DNA of 64,000 bases from Nereocystis luetkeana (GCA_031213475.1 JARUPZ010000004.1:1158501-1222500), one strand, 5' to 3'. Positions 24,207 through 39,671 are shown, numbered from the stretch's first letter. Program-made: numbers and translations. The notes: a model not told the origin generated them from the letters alone.

Positions 24207-27200
24207 GTGAGTTCAGTGCCTGCTGGTGTTTTTGGTGTGCTCGTTCTGGTTTTGGTCGTTTGGTCTACGACTCTACTCCGCACCCCCCCCCCCCCCTTTA
24301 GTAGGGATGTGCCTTACGCGCCTGCTCAGGCTGATGCCCTCGCTTTGCTGGGCATTCTCCCTGCTTGAGCACGCTTCCCCCCCCCCCGATGAGGGATGGA
24401 TGCGTGTGCTGTTGGAGGCGCATGCCCTTCCATAAACGCCAGTCCGTCCCGTGCCGAGGATCATACTGCTGTAACACACGTATCGTACTGAAGCACGGGC
24501 ATAATACACTGTAAATGTGTGCTTGCCCCACGTATTTGACTGCTTGTACACACCAGATACAGAGTGCGAATGCGCACTTTTGCATAAACCCCGAGATATA
24601 CGTCCTCTCTAAAATGTCGAGGCTTGAGTACGGCGCACAAGTGCTGAGTCCTGATTCCTTCGCATCTGATATGGATGGCAAGGGGCTTCGTTCACCATGC
24701 ATGCTGTGCCAGCAGCGGGGTTGTCGAAATCACGAATCACGAACGACGTTGCCAGGTTTCCACAGATGACCTACAAAGCCGGCCTATACCATCCCTATCA
24801 TTGCCTATTAATAGGAGTGATTATTAGTACCTGGTATTCAATAGTACTGCTGTAGTACCGGGTGTACCACTGTACCTTTTGTACTGCTGCTGTAGACTAC
24901 CCACTACCTACATGTCATGTATGGATACAACAGCAGCAGTACAACGTTTCATATTATACTGCTGACATTAATACAATATTACTGCTACGATACTATTAAT
25001 ACGAGTTCTACAGCAGCAAGTACTGTCGCTCCTGCCCGGCTATTATTAATACTGCTGTTGGTACCACTCCTCCTACGAGTACTGCCGGTACTACTTTGTA
25101 CGGGCGTTGACACTATTAATAGTAGCACCTGTACGGCAGTACACAATTCGATGCGAGTCGACGAGGGAAAAAAAGGCTGAAATCTTCTCGCGATAAAAAT
25201 GAAGGCACATACCGTAGCGGGAAGGGGGGATAAGAGCCTGCTATGTGACCCCGGATCTGAATTACGAGTTGGAAGGAGAGAGAGAAAAAGATGTGCGAAG
25301 ATAATAAATATGATGAGCAAAAAAAAAAAAAAAAAAAAGTACCGGTACTCTGAATACTTAAGGTACTATACCAACCAGGTACCAGGTACAAGTTAACAGC
25401 TACCACTCGTATACCGGAACATCAGTACCCGTACATACAGTAGAAACTTGTACACGTTCTTACTGATGATAACTTCGTACGTACCTGGTACCTGGTACTC
25501 TGTCTGCTGTACACATTGCTGCTGCTGTGAACGGTACTTGGCATTTGAGCCAGTAATCCTGCCTTTCAAACGTACCTGTACATCATAACACCACTCCCAC
25601 TAAATACTGCTTTACGGGTGCTGCCTGTCGGGGTCTCTTTCGCTCCCGCTGTTTTTTTTTTTTAATTGGAACGTGGGACGCTATAAATATTGATAGTATC
25701 AAATAGTCAACCAGCGTGGAAAAATGTTGTGTTCGTCAGGCGACCATGGGCTGGCGACAAACTGGGAGCGCATCGAAAGAGCTCTCACACAATGCAATTC
25801 TCGATAATGGAAGCTTAGCATGCCAGAGCAGGGACTTGGAACGTCTCAAAACGCGCTACGTTTCGGGTACCAGGTATTTGTTTTCGGGCTCGTGCCGTAC
25901 CCAAGCACACCCCGAACTCCAGTAGTACCTGTACTTGCGTACGCATCTGGTACTAATGGTCACCTTTTTTTCGGCATTTCCCCCCTCGAAGTCGCAGAGG
26001 GGTCAACAACTCTGTTGCGTCTGTTGTGCGTTGTGGTGGGGGATGTATGATGTTCATATTTGCTCTCAGCAGTTACATGGTTATGAACACACGCCAGCTA
26101 TCACGATACGATGGTACCGTCCCTACGTGGTGCTTGTGATTTCATTTCTCACCATCGCATGTGTAAGATGTAATAATATGTACGACCGTAGAATGCAGTC
26201 AAGACCCAGGTCGCACCCGGTGATCGACTCTTACACTAGAGCGCTCATTTATGTATCATATATTCATACCAGGTATCATCAGTACTTTCAATCTGTAAGT
26301 ACAGCCCACTAAGGAAACCAGCTCCAATAACCAGAACACTAGAACGCCAAGTTGAGATTTTTACGGGGTAATCTTACATCCGCAGTCATCTTTAGAGTAG
26401 ACCGCACCCAAAACCTTATTTCACCACCCTGTACCAGCTTTCCTGTTGTACGGTACGGCAGTCTATTTATGCCGTCTATTAATAGTTGCTGTGGTCATTC
26501 ATATATACCAGGTACCTGGTATGCGATTGTTAATTGTACATCAACACTAAACTATCAATTCTTTATTTTTGTTCGTATATACCTGGTACAAACGAGTGTG
26601 CAGGTGCTACTCGCTCCTCTTCCAATATCATACTCGCACGCGCATACCAGGTCTGTACGTCTGTCCGTGCGTCTTATATACTCGCGCGGGAGTTTTACTC
26701 AATATTTCGCAGCAGCGACAAGCAGTACTTCCGTATTTTCATTTTTGTTGCTGCGAATCCAAGCTGGATTTTGCTGTTCTGTCAGCTTTGACCCACCCGC
26801 CCAAGATTGCAAGATTTCGGCTATTGAGTTTGACACCGCCGGAAACGTGACACATGGATCGCACAGCTGAACTACAGCAGTACGAAACTTTTTTCTGTCG
26901 ACTTATTATGATAATTACGGATAGCCCCGATATAAGCCTGATTGATGTGCCACCACAACTATTACTATTAATAGTGTACTTCGTATGGCAGTGTCACAAT
27001 CCGCAATGATTCGCATATCGGCGTGCCGAATTTTGAATTCCAGATTCAACATTGCCCATTTTTTTCTTTTTCTTCGATTCGATTGGTTTTTCTTCGTTTC
27101 TTTCGATTTTCCCTTCCTTCAACGCATGCTAGAATGTTCATGTCGTGCCTGTCGTATCCAGTACAATGACATTGCATTGTCTACTTGTCTACTTATTATT

Positions 27201-30200
27201 ACTCCAAACAATGACGTAGTGCTGCAGTTTCTCTGTGTTGCAGTTTTGTGACCACAGAACTTGCCATTATATTATGTACCAGGTATCTCTCGAGTATTGT
27301 CGACGGATAGAATGAGTAGCTTGATAATGTGGAGAACAAGAGACACACGGATGAAATGACATGATATGATACATACGATGCTCGCAAGGAAGAACTGGGT
27401 ACTATTAATACTAAATTCTATACCTGGTGTATACTCCTATTCGACTTATCTAGTTTTTGCCCGTCAACGCCTCTCTAGCCGTAATACTGTACGTCTATTA
27501 TCATAATACGTACCTGGTATTAATACTCGTAGTGTTTTTCTATTTTAGAGTGTTATACTAATATTATCATTCTGGGGAGATCCTCGACGGGGCATGAGTG
27601 CCGACTGTCGATTTATTTGAATTTGATACCTGGTACGAGTACCCTTGGTACCTGATACATGTTATATCTATAAAGACCTACCAGGTATGCCAATGGAAAC
27701 GCGAAGTTCAAAAGTTTTTTTTCAAATACATTGCTTTCAAAGAACAACCGAAAATTTCCTCGTACCGCCGCTGATGGGAAAAAAAGGGAAAATGTTTGAT
27801 TTTTCATCTGTTTTTTCCCAACGGCTGCAGGCGGCGGGCGCAATTTGTTTTTTCTGGTTGCAAATTGTCAACACGGTGATAGAAACCAGCTCTTGCGACG
27901 ACCGACGCTCGATCTCGACATAGACTCAGCCCACGGCCAACCCGCTAGATATCTGGCAAGGCCAACGAATATAGATGATGGCCTCGAAGATATCAGGTGG
28001 ATCCATGGTCGAGGGGGCGAGAGCTTGCCGGCCGCGTGCTATGGTATCCTCCCAAACCTGAACTAAAGCCTATTTTTTGCCATTCGAGCCGCCACATGAC
28101 ACCGGCCATGGTGTGAAGACGGTGACTCTAGGGTGGGTCGGAACCCCTAACGAGCGCACTCTGTTCAGAATTCATGACGCAATTGTTGGTTTTGTTGATC
28201 CATGTCTGTCGAGGACTCGGAATCTCGCCGCTTCGTACCAAAGATCGGTCTGGGTTTTTCTCAAGCCGATGTTGGCCCAACATCGGCCCCAGATTCCCAA
28301 CATCGGCCCCAGATTTGCTTTTTTCGGGCTTTTCCAAAAGTTAGGAACTTTTTTTTTTTTTTTTACGTGGCCCATGGGAAGCGTGTTCTATTTTTTTTTG
28401 GAGGGTATCTTCTATTATTCAAACTTTTTATTGATACTTCCCATTGGCATACCTGGTAGGTCTTTAACTCGTACCTGGTACTCGTTTTTTCAAAATAAAA
28501 AACAGCAGCAGGATCAATTGAGCAGTATTGGTCAGCCGGGTGAACTGTTCGTTCCGAATTAGCGCTGGCGGCAGCTGGATGAAAAATGGGAAATGAAAGA
28601 TGGAAAAGTGCTGCTGCTGTGTGTTTCCTTTTTCCTTTTCCTCCTGCTTTTGTCCAACCATTGTTTATTATATTTGTAATCTGAGTTTTACGGTCGCACC
28701 AAGTCGCGAATACGTGCGGATTCGATAGACTAGAAAAACTTTTCAACTTTACCGTTGGTTAAATTTAAAATATACCACTGAGATTCACAGCCAAAACCTC
28801 GCACGAAAGCACGACAGCACAAAAGCACGAAGACGGAAGATCATTCGTGTATTTCGTCGTGGGTGTTTTGAACTTTTGAACTTTTGAACCAGGTCTTCCG
28901 TACCTTATCATGCCTGGTATGAAACAAGTCTCTCGTTTTAAAATATTATAACATTAGCTTTATTAACAAACTACCGTGACCTGGTATGTTACACGACATT
29001 TACTCCTGACGTTGGGGTCACTACTAAAGCTACTATAATATCATCAATATTATCAATATTACTGTACCTGGTAGCTATTACGGGGGACCATAGTAAATAG
29101 GACCAAAGAGTGTGATTAATACTAAAAATAGCGAAATATATACCTGGTAGGTTTTTGTTTGTACCCTAGATCCTATTTCACATATACCTGGTAGCCTGTA
29201 ATAAACTAGCAAACTTTCTGTGACCTAGTATACGTATATACGACATTTTACGATACTCCCGGTCGTGGGGTCTCACCTACTCAAGCTACCCGACTACCTG
29301 TGCTTTGAAAATACCAGGTATATACTGGTACTTCGCACGCGTGTATATTTTCGCCATCCATTGTAGTATTTTCTCCCGTCATATACTCTTTCCGTCCTGC
29401 TTCTGTCATGAAAGTATTTGTATTATTACAGGTAGCACCTCAGATCCGGGTCACCATACATGCTGTAGTACGTACCAGGTACGAGGCATATACAAGGTTC
29501 CTTTCCCTCAGGGACATGCCTAAGCGAGTGACGCATGACGATTTGAGAACCATGCTCCTAAAGCAGTGCGTCTCAATAATTGTGCAGAACTGCACCTGCA
29601 TTTTTTGGGAGAAAGCATACTCGGGAATAGTGTAGCACTGCTGCTACGAACTGTTAACTGAATCGTCTTCCATGGATTTTGTTGACGACTCTGCTGAATA
29701 ATGTACGCTTTTTTTGTCAGTATGATATAAATGTATTACTGTGCATACCAGGTACGAGGTATCTTTGTTGTGGCGATCACGGCGAAAAATACCCCTGCCG
29801 CACTAATCCGAGGGCTGCCGGCGAAAAAAAGGCTTCAACGCACTCCAGGCATGACGCTCGGCACACATCGCCCGCACACCCACGGAACACAAAAGTACAG
29901 TATTAATAGTAGTGCGATAGTAGTTACAGGAATATAATAGGGTGCACCGAAGCAGGGGCTGGAAATATTGACCAGCCTCGGCTGCCCACGAAAATCACTG
30001 CGGCTGCAGCAGCAGCAGCAGCGAGCCGTACCTGTGGCAGCATGTTGTGTATGTACCTGGTATGAAAGAGCAGAGCCCCCCAGCTCTACAGATCGCATGG
30101 TCCGATAAAAAACAACTATGTAGGAAGCCACAGCAGACCAGTGCGGGCAAACTACCGCACACGCGTGATGTTGCTTCCTGCTCTGCTGGCGGGTGGCAGG

Positions 30201-33200
30201 CGTGTATAGCGTTGTAGCCAGCTGGTTGTTAATCGCACCCTGCACCTCTCATGTGATGTTTGTCGTCTGTGGTGTCTGGGTTACGCACATGATACTTCGC
30301 CCAAGAATAAAGTTGAAAACACAACTTGAAAAACAAAAAATATGATCTCTGCTACAGTAGGATCAAACTCGCGCCTTCAAGTCCAAAATCGGGCATCGTG
30401 ACCGTTTCACCATATTTCGAAAGATCCGTAGTGTTATTTTTAGTGGCGCGCGACACACCGGACGCACATGCGCAGCACAGCAGAAAAGAAAGAAGCGATG
30501 ACGGATGACAGATCGCAGCGTCCGATCAAGCAATCAGTCACAGCAGTACACCCGCACGCGCGTGGTGTTTCTGGCCGCTGCTTGTGCTGTTGGGCGGAGT
30601 TGTAGCGTTGTGTGTATTCTCTGCATTGCTGTATTTGCTGTCTACAGCAGGTGCAGTAGATGTCTGGTTTGTGCTCGCGGCAAACCAACACGAAACATCG
30701 GAAATAGAAGGACCGTTGGCCGGTGGCGTATAAAATTCAGTCCAAACGGTGCTTACATTTCCGTCCACAGCAGTTAGCGTTGGTCTGTGACACGTAGCGG
30801 CGGCAAAGACAGGTATAGATGGCGGATTAAGGACCGCAGGCTCCGATAAACACAACTACAGCAGTAGCCACAGCAACTCAGCGCAGATGGGTGTGTCACA
30901 CACGCACGGTGTTGCCTGCTGGTGCTCGTGGGCGGCAGCGTTGTAACTTTGTGCCTTCTTACTGTTGTCTGTTGTCTACCTGATACCTGATACATGTCTG
31001 GGCTGTGTGCCCATGGGGGCCGAGGGGGAAAAACAGGCAACATTCTACCTGTACGTACGTACAAAATAAGGCCTCTCGTACTTGATACATGTCTGGGCTG
31101 TGTGCCCATGGGGGCCGAGGGGGGAAAACAGGCAACATTCTACCTGTACGTACGTACAAAATAAGGCCTCTCGTACTGAATGAAACCAGGGAAATCGTCT
31201 TGTCCACTCCCGCCGAAAAAAAGTCATTGAGGACTGACTTGCCACGCGCTCCAGAGGGCATGGATCGCCCCCGGACCTCGACCAATGTGTTCGGCCGGGC
31301 TTCCCGTGTCGACTACTTTGCGTTTTGCCAAAAAGTGCTCGTACGCAAAGGTAGTTATGTTCGAGAAAGTACGAACTTTTCTCAAACATAACTACTGCTG
31401 TATACGAAAGATAGTAAACTCTTCTCTCCCCTCCCCACTCGTAGGTTTGAGCCTTGCATTCTTGTTGCGAGAAGGCTTCAGCTCTTTCTTCCGTTGTCGA
31501 CTCGTGTCGAATAACGCCTACCCACTCTACGAAGCCGCTCTCCGCAATTAGTTCCTTGTTGTTTATCCAAAGGAAGATAAAAATATCACCACGTTGGGAT
31601 TCGAATTCGGATAACAATGCTATTAATATTTGTATCAATAGAAGTGATAGCATTTAAGGCCAACTACTATTATAGACTACCGGGGCAACTGGTTCTGCTG
31701 TATATTGTCCATAGCATCCTACTAATGATATAGTACAATACCAGTTCGTGGTATGTCATATTTAGACGGGTATGGTATTGAGGTTGAGTAAGGCTGTAAG
31801 ATGTACGGGTTGTATTCGTCTGTAATATGGCACCAGGTGTAATATATAGGTGACCGTTGGTAAGTTTTGCCCCGTTCTGCCGGCGGGTAGAACACGGCCA
31901 AACCCGAATAAAAACCCGGGCAAACACAGGTACAAACCCGGGTAAGTAGATATTTGGCGCTTCGCTGAAAGGCTACCCGACTACCCGAGTGTAGTACCCA
32001 AAATATCATCTCACGTAATACCACGACGGGTACGGTATCTGGGGGCGGTGATGTGTGTATATTCTCTACATTCAGCCGTTTTCCTACCCGTCGACATCCA
32101 GCGCACCCAGTGTCCGTGCTGACTCTTGGCCGTGGAGAGATACGAGCTCTGCTGTGGTCACAAACGACTAAATATAGGGAAAGCGTACTCGTACCCGTTG
32201 GTAAGTTGTACCCGCCGGGTTGGTTACCCGGGCACCCCGAAGTACAGCAGTGCATACCCTACCAAACACAGCTTTCAGGATTTTCAAGACCTGCTGGTAT
32301 GCTCTATTAATAGTGGGACGATTACATCCTCAACGAAAAATGTCGGTGGACTGTCTGGCATTGACCTGTCAGCCTCTTCAGACTCAACTTACTCGTACTA
32401 CTTTTAGTGTGGGGGAGTTCCTTGCCGATTGTCGGTCAAGGCGCAAGAGTGCCATGTGGTGTGTGGTACGTGGTACTGAAAAACGGTACGCACGTATTAT
32501 AGAAGCCACGTATGGTATCATATCACCAGTATACTGGTATCAGAGGGCATACGGTTAAGCGTAAAAGCGCTCGGGGTATACGCGTAGGCACAGCGCCTCT
32601 TGGGTTTCGCGCGGCAGTGCTGTAGTTTCGCGTGGGGGTGCGCTAAATGTTCGAGAATGACAGAGTATGACGTGATTTGATTAACTTTTCGCGCATGGTC
32701 CTATTTAGTTCCGCACAGCAGTGCGGTAGAAGCACGCACTGCTGTAGATGATATAAATTGGAATGCACTTGCGCAAGGGGCGATGACGCACAGGAGTGCC
32801 CAAGCTTAACCCTTTTTGAACCGCAGTCCCGTTGTGGGGACACACAACTCAAATTTCGAGTAGTTTGTCCCCAAACGGGACTTCGGTTCTAAAGGGGTTA
32901 ACCCTACCCTCTCGTCTGCGTGCGTGTGTATGTGACCGCCGGAATATTCTCGAGGATCTACACCCCCCCCCCCCCCGTTCGCGAATTCGTACACGCAGGA
33001 CACCCGCTTGCTCTGATGTATTTCCATATATATGGCACAGCAGTCAATGCCCCAGAATCGCACGATGGTGTGGCAACGAGGCAAGAACAAACCGAGTTCG
33101 TTCTTTCGCCGCACAGGGGTCCTTGGCTTCGCACAGCGTTGCGCTAAGAAAATATCGATGAAGGCGATCGCACTCCCTTTCCAAATAGAAACCAAAGCGC

Positions 33201-36200
33201 TATGTCGAGGTGGGGACTTGACGGGAAGCAGCCTACCCACTGCCCCGATCACGGCCGCATCAAAGATGGACTCGTCCACGCTGTGGCAGCAGAGGTCTCA
33301 GGAAGATGAAGTATCGTACAGCTCGTCGTGATGGTGGTGCCTCACAAGGCTTCTCGTTCCACGTGAAAACTGTGTCTTCGTTGTGAAAATGTTGCGAGGT
33401 GTACACGAACAGCGCTTTAGGGTACCTGGTAGCGCGCAAGATAAGACACTACACTATTATAGGGGACCATAGTAAATAGGACCAAATATTGTGAGTAAAA
33501 ATAGCGAAATATATAGTTTTTTGTGTGTACCGTAGGTCCTATTTAATATGGACCCCCGTAATAGCACATCCCCTCGGGGCGAATTTCGAGGCTGATTTTC
33601 TCCGTGTAATGGAGAGTTCTACATCGTAACGCTAACACGGAGCGACGCGCCCATAGAAATATCTCGACGAGATTATTCCAACAAGGCCATTGTCGCTGTG
33701 TGTGGCATACTTGCTTCGGAGAAAATCGGCTGGGAGGTTCATCTCGGGGGGGGGATTGTTGCGTGTTGTCTGGTGTACGGTGTTGGCTACTGCCTCCAAA
33801 TATGGTACCGGGTATCATATATGCTCGTACGTATAGGAGACCGAGATTTGTGGGCCCGTCAAGACCTCTTGGTGTTCCTTACCGATATGTTAAAAGAGTT
33901 TTACTCTAGGGATGCGGTATGGCAAAAGGGGCCAACCCGCGGTGTCCTAAGTGCATTCTGTCTTGACGTAGGTGTATGAAGCAGTCTTTTACACGAGCTT
34001 GCTTGTCCCTTTCTGGAGAGTACCGGTATCCGAGAGGATAGCGAGGATATTTTTTTTGTTTGTCGATTTGATTTGTACCAGGCATGGTACTGGTATTGAT
34101 GGTATTCTACTGCCGTTCTACTGCTGTGGTGCTACAGCCGTTGTTGCGCTGCTGCTGCTGCTGCTACTGTTGTTGTAATGCTGCTGCTGTTGAATTTCTG
34201 CTGCATGCACTTGTGCTACTAATTAACTGTTGCTGTACGTATGTACATGTAATATATACAGGCTGCTGTTTCCGTGGGAGCGCATCGTCTTGGGTCGGCC
34301 CGAACGATGCCTCCCAGTTGGCCTTCCATGGAACTGGAACTGTGTCGACAGCAGCCCCCTGAACGAACCACACACCACATCCGTAACGTCAGCAAGGGCG
34401 GCCGCGCCGCTTCGCCGTCACCGCGGGTTTCGTTGGCGTTTAAGCTATAACTTCAGGCGGCCGAAAGGCCAGCCTTAATTAACCTCGACCGATCAGACAG
34501 CAGTAGTCGTATCAATAAGTAGTGACTGCACGATCTCATTTTATATCCCAAAGGTGGTGTGGTGTGTTCACAGCTGTTCACGGGCCGGGTCGAACCTCGC
34601 GGGTCAGGTCCGGGTAAGGGCGACCCGACCCGGCCCCATGAGGGTTTGAAAGCCCCCTGACCCCACTCGACCCGAGCGGACCCGTGATATTTGGAACACT
34701 TCCTGACCCGACCCGCGGGTGGGGTCTTGACCCGCGAAGAGCCCTGGGAATTTGGGCCCCCCTTTTCCTTTTTTGCCCTTTTGGGACGTCAAGAATAAAG
34801 GGGGAAAAGTGATGACGAAAAGCATGCTTACAGCATCAATCACTCGATGGCCATGGCGCTTTTTTTGTGGGGGCGGGTCTGTTCGGGCGAGTCAATGCCT
34901 CTTCTGGCCTTGACGTGTCTATGATTTAGTTGTACGTCTTTTGTTTGCGCAGGGGGCGGCCAGCAAGGGGTCGAATCTCTGTCCTCCTGTACGGGTGTAG
35001 AGCGTACCTATGGTTTACGAGTAGTCCAATCTCATTGTCGACCACGGGGTGGTTGGGGGTGGCACAAGGGCAAATCTGGTGTCCGCAGCAGTACAATGCA
35101 AGGAGTTGTACGATATGACTTGAGCGGCAGCATGGTCCTACTCGCATCGATATACTCTCTTCGGCAACACTATTATTACTCGTAGACGGCGGAAAAGACC
35201 AAACTGTTGTGTACTGTTCGCGCGTTGTCTAAACGTCAAGGATGACCGAGGATTGATGAGCACGATTGATGAGAGCACAGACACTGGATGTGCTGGATGT
35301 CGGTGGATGGGAATAAAATAACGCCTTTCACCTTGAACCCCGTTGGGACCCAGACGTAATGACTGCAACAGCAATGGTTGGTAACTTTGGTGTTAACAAC
35401 CATTTAAGCGTGAGCGCGCAGCGGTACGGGTAGAATCATGGTGTGGCCGTGCCGTACGACTCCTTGCATTGTAAATCGGACACCATTTCTTATCTTCCCC
35501 GACTCTCGCAGTGGCCGTTGCTGCGATGGTCACTAGGTATCGTCAACTTTCCATCCTGATATCCCGCGGGGGTTATTGGCTGCCCTGCCCCTACTTGCCG
35601 CCGCGGCGACTGTTGTCATCAAACCCGGTCGTCTCCTTATCTCTCTCTGCAACAGGAAGTGGAAAACTCCAGGAATTTGCTACCCGGGGGCGTTGTAAAA
35701 AACTACTGCCTCCCTCGCCTGACAGTCCGCATTAGCTTTTTTCGTAGTTATCCGGCTGGCTGAACGATTTTGACTGGTTTTGGCATTCGATATGTTTTTT
35801 GTTTTTGCTTTGGCAGGCAGTATAATAGGTCATACGTTACTGATTGTTTGTTCGATTGATTGCTCAATTTTTTGCTCATTTTTGCTTGTTCGTGGCGCCG
35901 CACCCCCCTGTTCAATGGTTGGAAAAAGGCGCCGCCGACTCTTTGCCCGACAGACGCTCGTTGCCAACAATCAGTACGTTTTTTTTAGCACGGCTATAGT
36001 TGCTTGGTCATTCCGCCTATTTTGGTTATTTTTTTGCTTGCGGAGTATTTTTTTCGTCCGAAGACGGTGAGACGTTGCCGATGGCTCTTTTTCTCGACGA
36101 GTGGTTGAATGCCTATCGTATGGTACCTGGTGCCAAGTTAAGGCACGATTAATACCAGGTACTTGATAACACCAATAATAATATAGGTCAGGATAAATCG

Positions 36201-36350
36201 TAAGCTGCCTACGAGTGTTGTGTTTCTGGTAATTAATAGGCCCGGCGCCACTTCCGATTCGCACAAGGTTCATGCCTTATGTACCTGGTACCTATTTCGT
36301 AATAGTATCAGTTTGCCGTGCCTGCAGATGGCGGGTATAATACTACAGCA

Positions 36351-36385
<35 letters not shown>

Positions 36386-39300
36386 CTGGTGTGACATTAG
36401 AGTACGATATAATTGTCATAGGCTCCTTTGTGTCTCCTTGCCTCCAAAAAATGCGCGACCTGGATAACACTGCTCTGCCTGGTGTGATACTACTGGTATT
36501 GCTCCCAACTTATCTAGAGCCGAATATTTATTCGGAATGTTACACGAAATATTTATTCGGAATATTACACGAAATATCATATATTTGAGCAATACGAACT
36601 GGTATTCAGTAAGATTTGCAGTAGTTACTACCATACTGCTGTACTGTAAATCTGTCGTATCGGTGGAGTGTGCCCCGTGCTCACTGCATGCCTGGCAACT
36701 TGCGGTAGGAAAACACTGCAGTTGGAAAACACGCTAAACCAGAGTCGACACCAGGTACAGTAGTAGTACCTCACTACCCACTACAATTTTAGAGACCCAG
36801 GCATGGCAGTGTACCAAACCCAACTTGACAAGAAAAAAAAATGCCTTCCAAATTTATCCAGAAATCTTTCATACCGCGCGGGGTTGACCTTTTCAGGAGT
36901 GAGTGTCTTGTCGTTTTCTCTTTTTGTCGTGCCCTCCCCCGCCTGCCCCACATTTTTTTTTTTTTTTTTTTCCCGAGAAATCGGAGGGAACGTCGAGAAG
37001 ATAACGTCACGGTTGCAGCGTCGACTGCACGAAGCACAAGTCGAGTTACTGCTGTGTCCAGTTGAGGGAGGCCCGTTTTTTTTCATTTCTGGTTCACGAG
37101 AATGCTTGGACTTGTGCAAGACACGCACGCGGCATTTTGTCGTACGTGCGGGTGCGCGATCACACCTTCAATGGTATACTTTTACTACTGTAGAAAGGGG
37201 CGATAATACCGCGCATCTCGATTCTTTGTTTGCGCGTTCTCTTGGTCCGATTACGGGTAGGTACCAGTTTCCAGTACTTGTTACAGTGGTGGAGGTCAAT
37301 AGTTAAGAGCTACACTGGCACCTGCTATCGGTTCGAGACAAGCACCTGGTATTGATAGCGGCTTTATACATGTCTAGTGGCTTGGCACGGGCGTAAATGC
37401 TAAAAACTGTATACCAGGTATATTAATTAAACCCACTCCCGCCCAAGAGGGGTTCGATCGAAGAGGCCTGACACACTTACTATTGATAACCCCTTTCGTA
37501 CTGCTTCTCCTTTCCACGTGTCCACATAGTGTTAGAGCAACTATGACGGTAACGCGGTGACACAGTGTTCGCTGGAATTGGGGACAAACCCCTCTAATTC
37601 GTAGTATTCCGGGGGACCATAGTCAATACCAGGCCCTATTAATAGTATTGTTAGTGTAAATGGTTGCCTGGTATATATATATAGGTTTATGTATACCATA
37701 GGTCCTACCTGGTACCTGGTATCATTTATGGTCCCCCGTAGTTGTATGCCCCCAAAAGATTACTGCGGTTTGCCCTATTGTAGAAGGGCTAAGCCGTCAC
37801 CCCCCGTACCGATTTTCATTTCACTTCGAAGCATTTAAACAGCAATAGTTCGGGGCCGGATGTATCGCTACTCGCATACGTACATACACGATGTTTTCAC
37901 CTGGTGTAATGAGGGAAGGCCGAGGGAGCAGAGGAGGGACCGAGGCCGTTTTTTGCTTCTATTCATAGGCTGAAAGGGCCTATTTTTTGCGCTAAGGATG
38001 CCTAGTTTAGCGCTAAGGATGCCTTTTTTGCGCTGTACATGCCTATTTTGGCGGTAAGGATGCCTATTTTATCGCTAAAAATGCCTTTTTTGGCGAGGTA
38101 CACGGTTCAATTGTATTATTATTCCTCAAACGTGGAGTCTACACAAGCGGGCGAGCTTGGGCGAATGCTTGAGACTTTAGTTCGTCGCGGACCGTCTCGA
38201 GTTGGCCATGGCCGCCGTGCCTGCCGCTACTTCTGCTGTGGTTTTGGCGGCGGTGATATTTGTGTGTTTTTGATGCGGTGAGATTCCAGTTTTTTGTTTT
38301 TTTTACGAATACACACCGCCTTTGTACTGCGAGTATTGAGTATATATGAGGTACAGCAGTCTTGCCTCGCGCTTCTCCTGTGGATTCCCTTTCGATTTTT
38401 GAGGGACCTTATATAGTACCATACTTCGAAGTATATTGATAGTAATCAGGACGTACGCACCATGGATGCAAATTACCACTCCGCTCCGATGTATAAGAAT
38501 CGTTTGGCCTAAATATCAATATGCAAACGATACGAATCTCCATTTCGGAACAGAGTGGCGTGTGTTTGACCATATTTGGTTCTGATGGCTACTGCTGTTC
38601 CCCAGGAACAAATCTGAAATTTCTACTTGAGCGTCAGCTCTGAGATCCGAGGCTCTCGTCGAAACGCAGCTGCTGTGCAAGATGTGTGTGATGCTCCGAT
38701 CGCGTACTCCAAGATGTACGGGTGATATATATATATTATCTATGTGACCTCATGCAGGATATACTATTTATAGAGTAGTAGAGGTCGGTGGCTCTCCTGG
38801 TTGTTCACATTTTTATGACGCTTTTAGGTGGGCGGGAAAGTTGCCGGTTTATATATAGCTGAGCGCTGGATGCAGTCACATTTCACGTATATATAATACT
38901 GGTACCAGGTATATACCAGATATATCCGTACGTGGCTTGGTAGGTGGTCCGCGTGCCTATCAAGATCAATTTCGTGGGTTCAAGTCTCACCAAGTGCATG
39001 CTCGTAGGGGCTTTTTCTTGCATATGAAAATGATTGGCCGAAAGCGCGAGAGCGTGAGTTAGCCACGTTCGATGAAAATCGACGAGCAGTGGGAATGCTG
39101 AACCCTATGCGCGACAAAAAACAAAGGCATGTACCGGGGGGAAGAAGGGACGACACCTGTGTCCACGGCTTGTCCAGAAGATCGCCGAGGGTAAAACCTC
39201 TTATGAGTTACCTGGTACCTGGTAGGCTGGAAAGTGAAAAGTGATGGTTTATTAATTATATATTCAATCGAAAAAGGCACGACGTAGACTCTTTTTTTGT

Positions 39301-39519
39301 ATGAACTAATCTACACAAGTACACAGCAGTATTATACCGTCTACCGCACAAAAGAGTACTCGCACCTCGGGTGAAGAAGAAAGACTGCATGGAAGTTTAC
39401 CGTTACGCCCATATAGATACGTGAGACAAAAGACGCGGCGACTTTGAGCTTGGTGTCGGATCCGGCACCATGCTACGGGGGTTAGGATATGATGGAGGTT
39501 GTTGTTGTAGATATACCGG

Positions 39520-39599
<80 letters not shown>

Positions 39600-39621
39600 T
39601 TACTACTACTTACTACTGCTG

Positions 39622-39671
<50 letters not shown>

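Noticed and set aside
31045..31653. 202-codon frame on the minus strand
   Set aside because: It runs through the segmental duplication and a 95-bp tandem repeat. The paralogous block at 41 kb does not keep the frame open.
36803..37306. 167-codon frame
   Set aside because: It crosses a poly-T tract and has no recognisable domain. It lies in the first intron of the kinase gene.
38926..39001. A functional tRNA gene
   Set aside because: The acceptor-stem halves pair poorly and no convincing D stem or anticodon arm forms. Kept only as tRNA-like.
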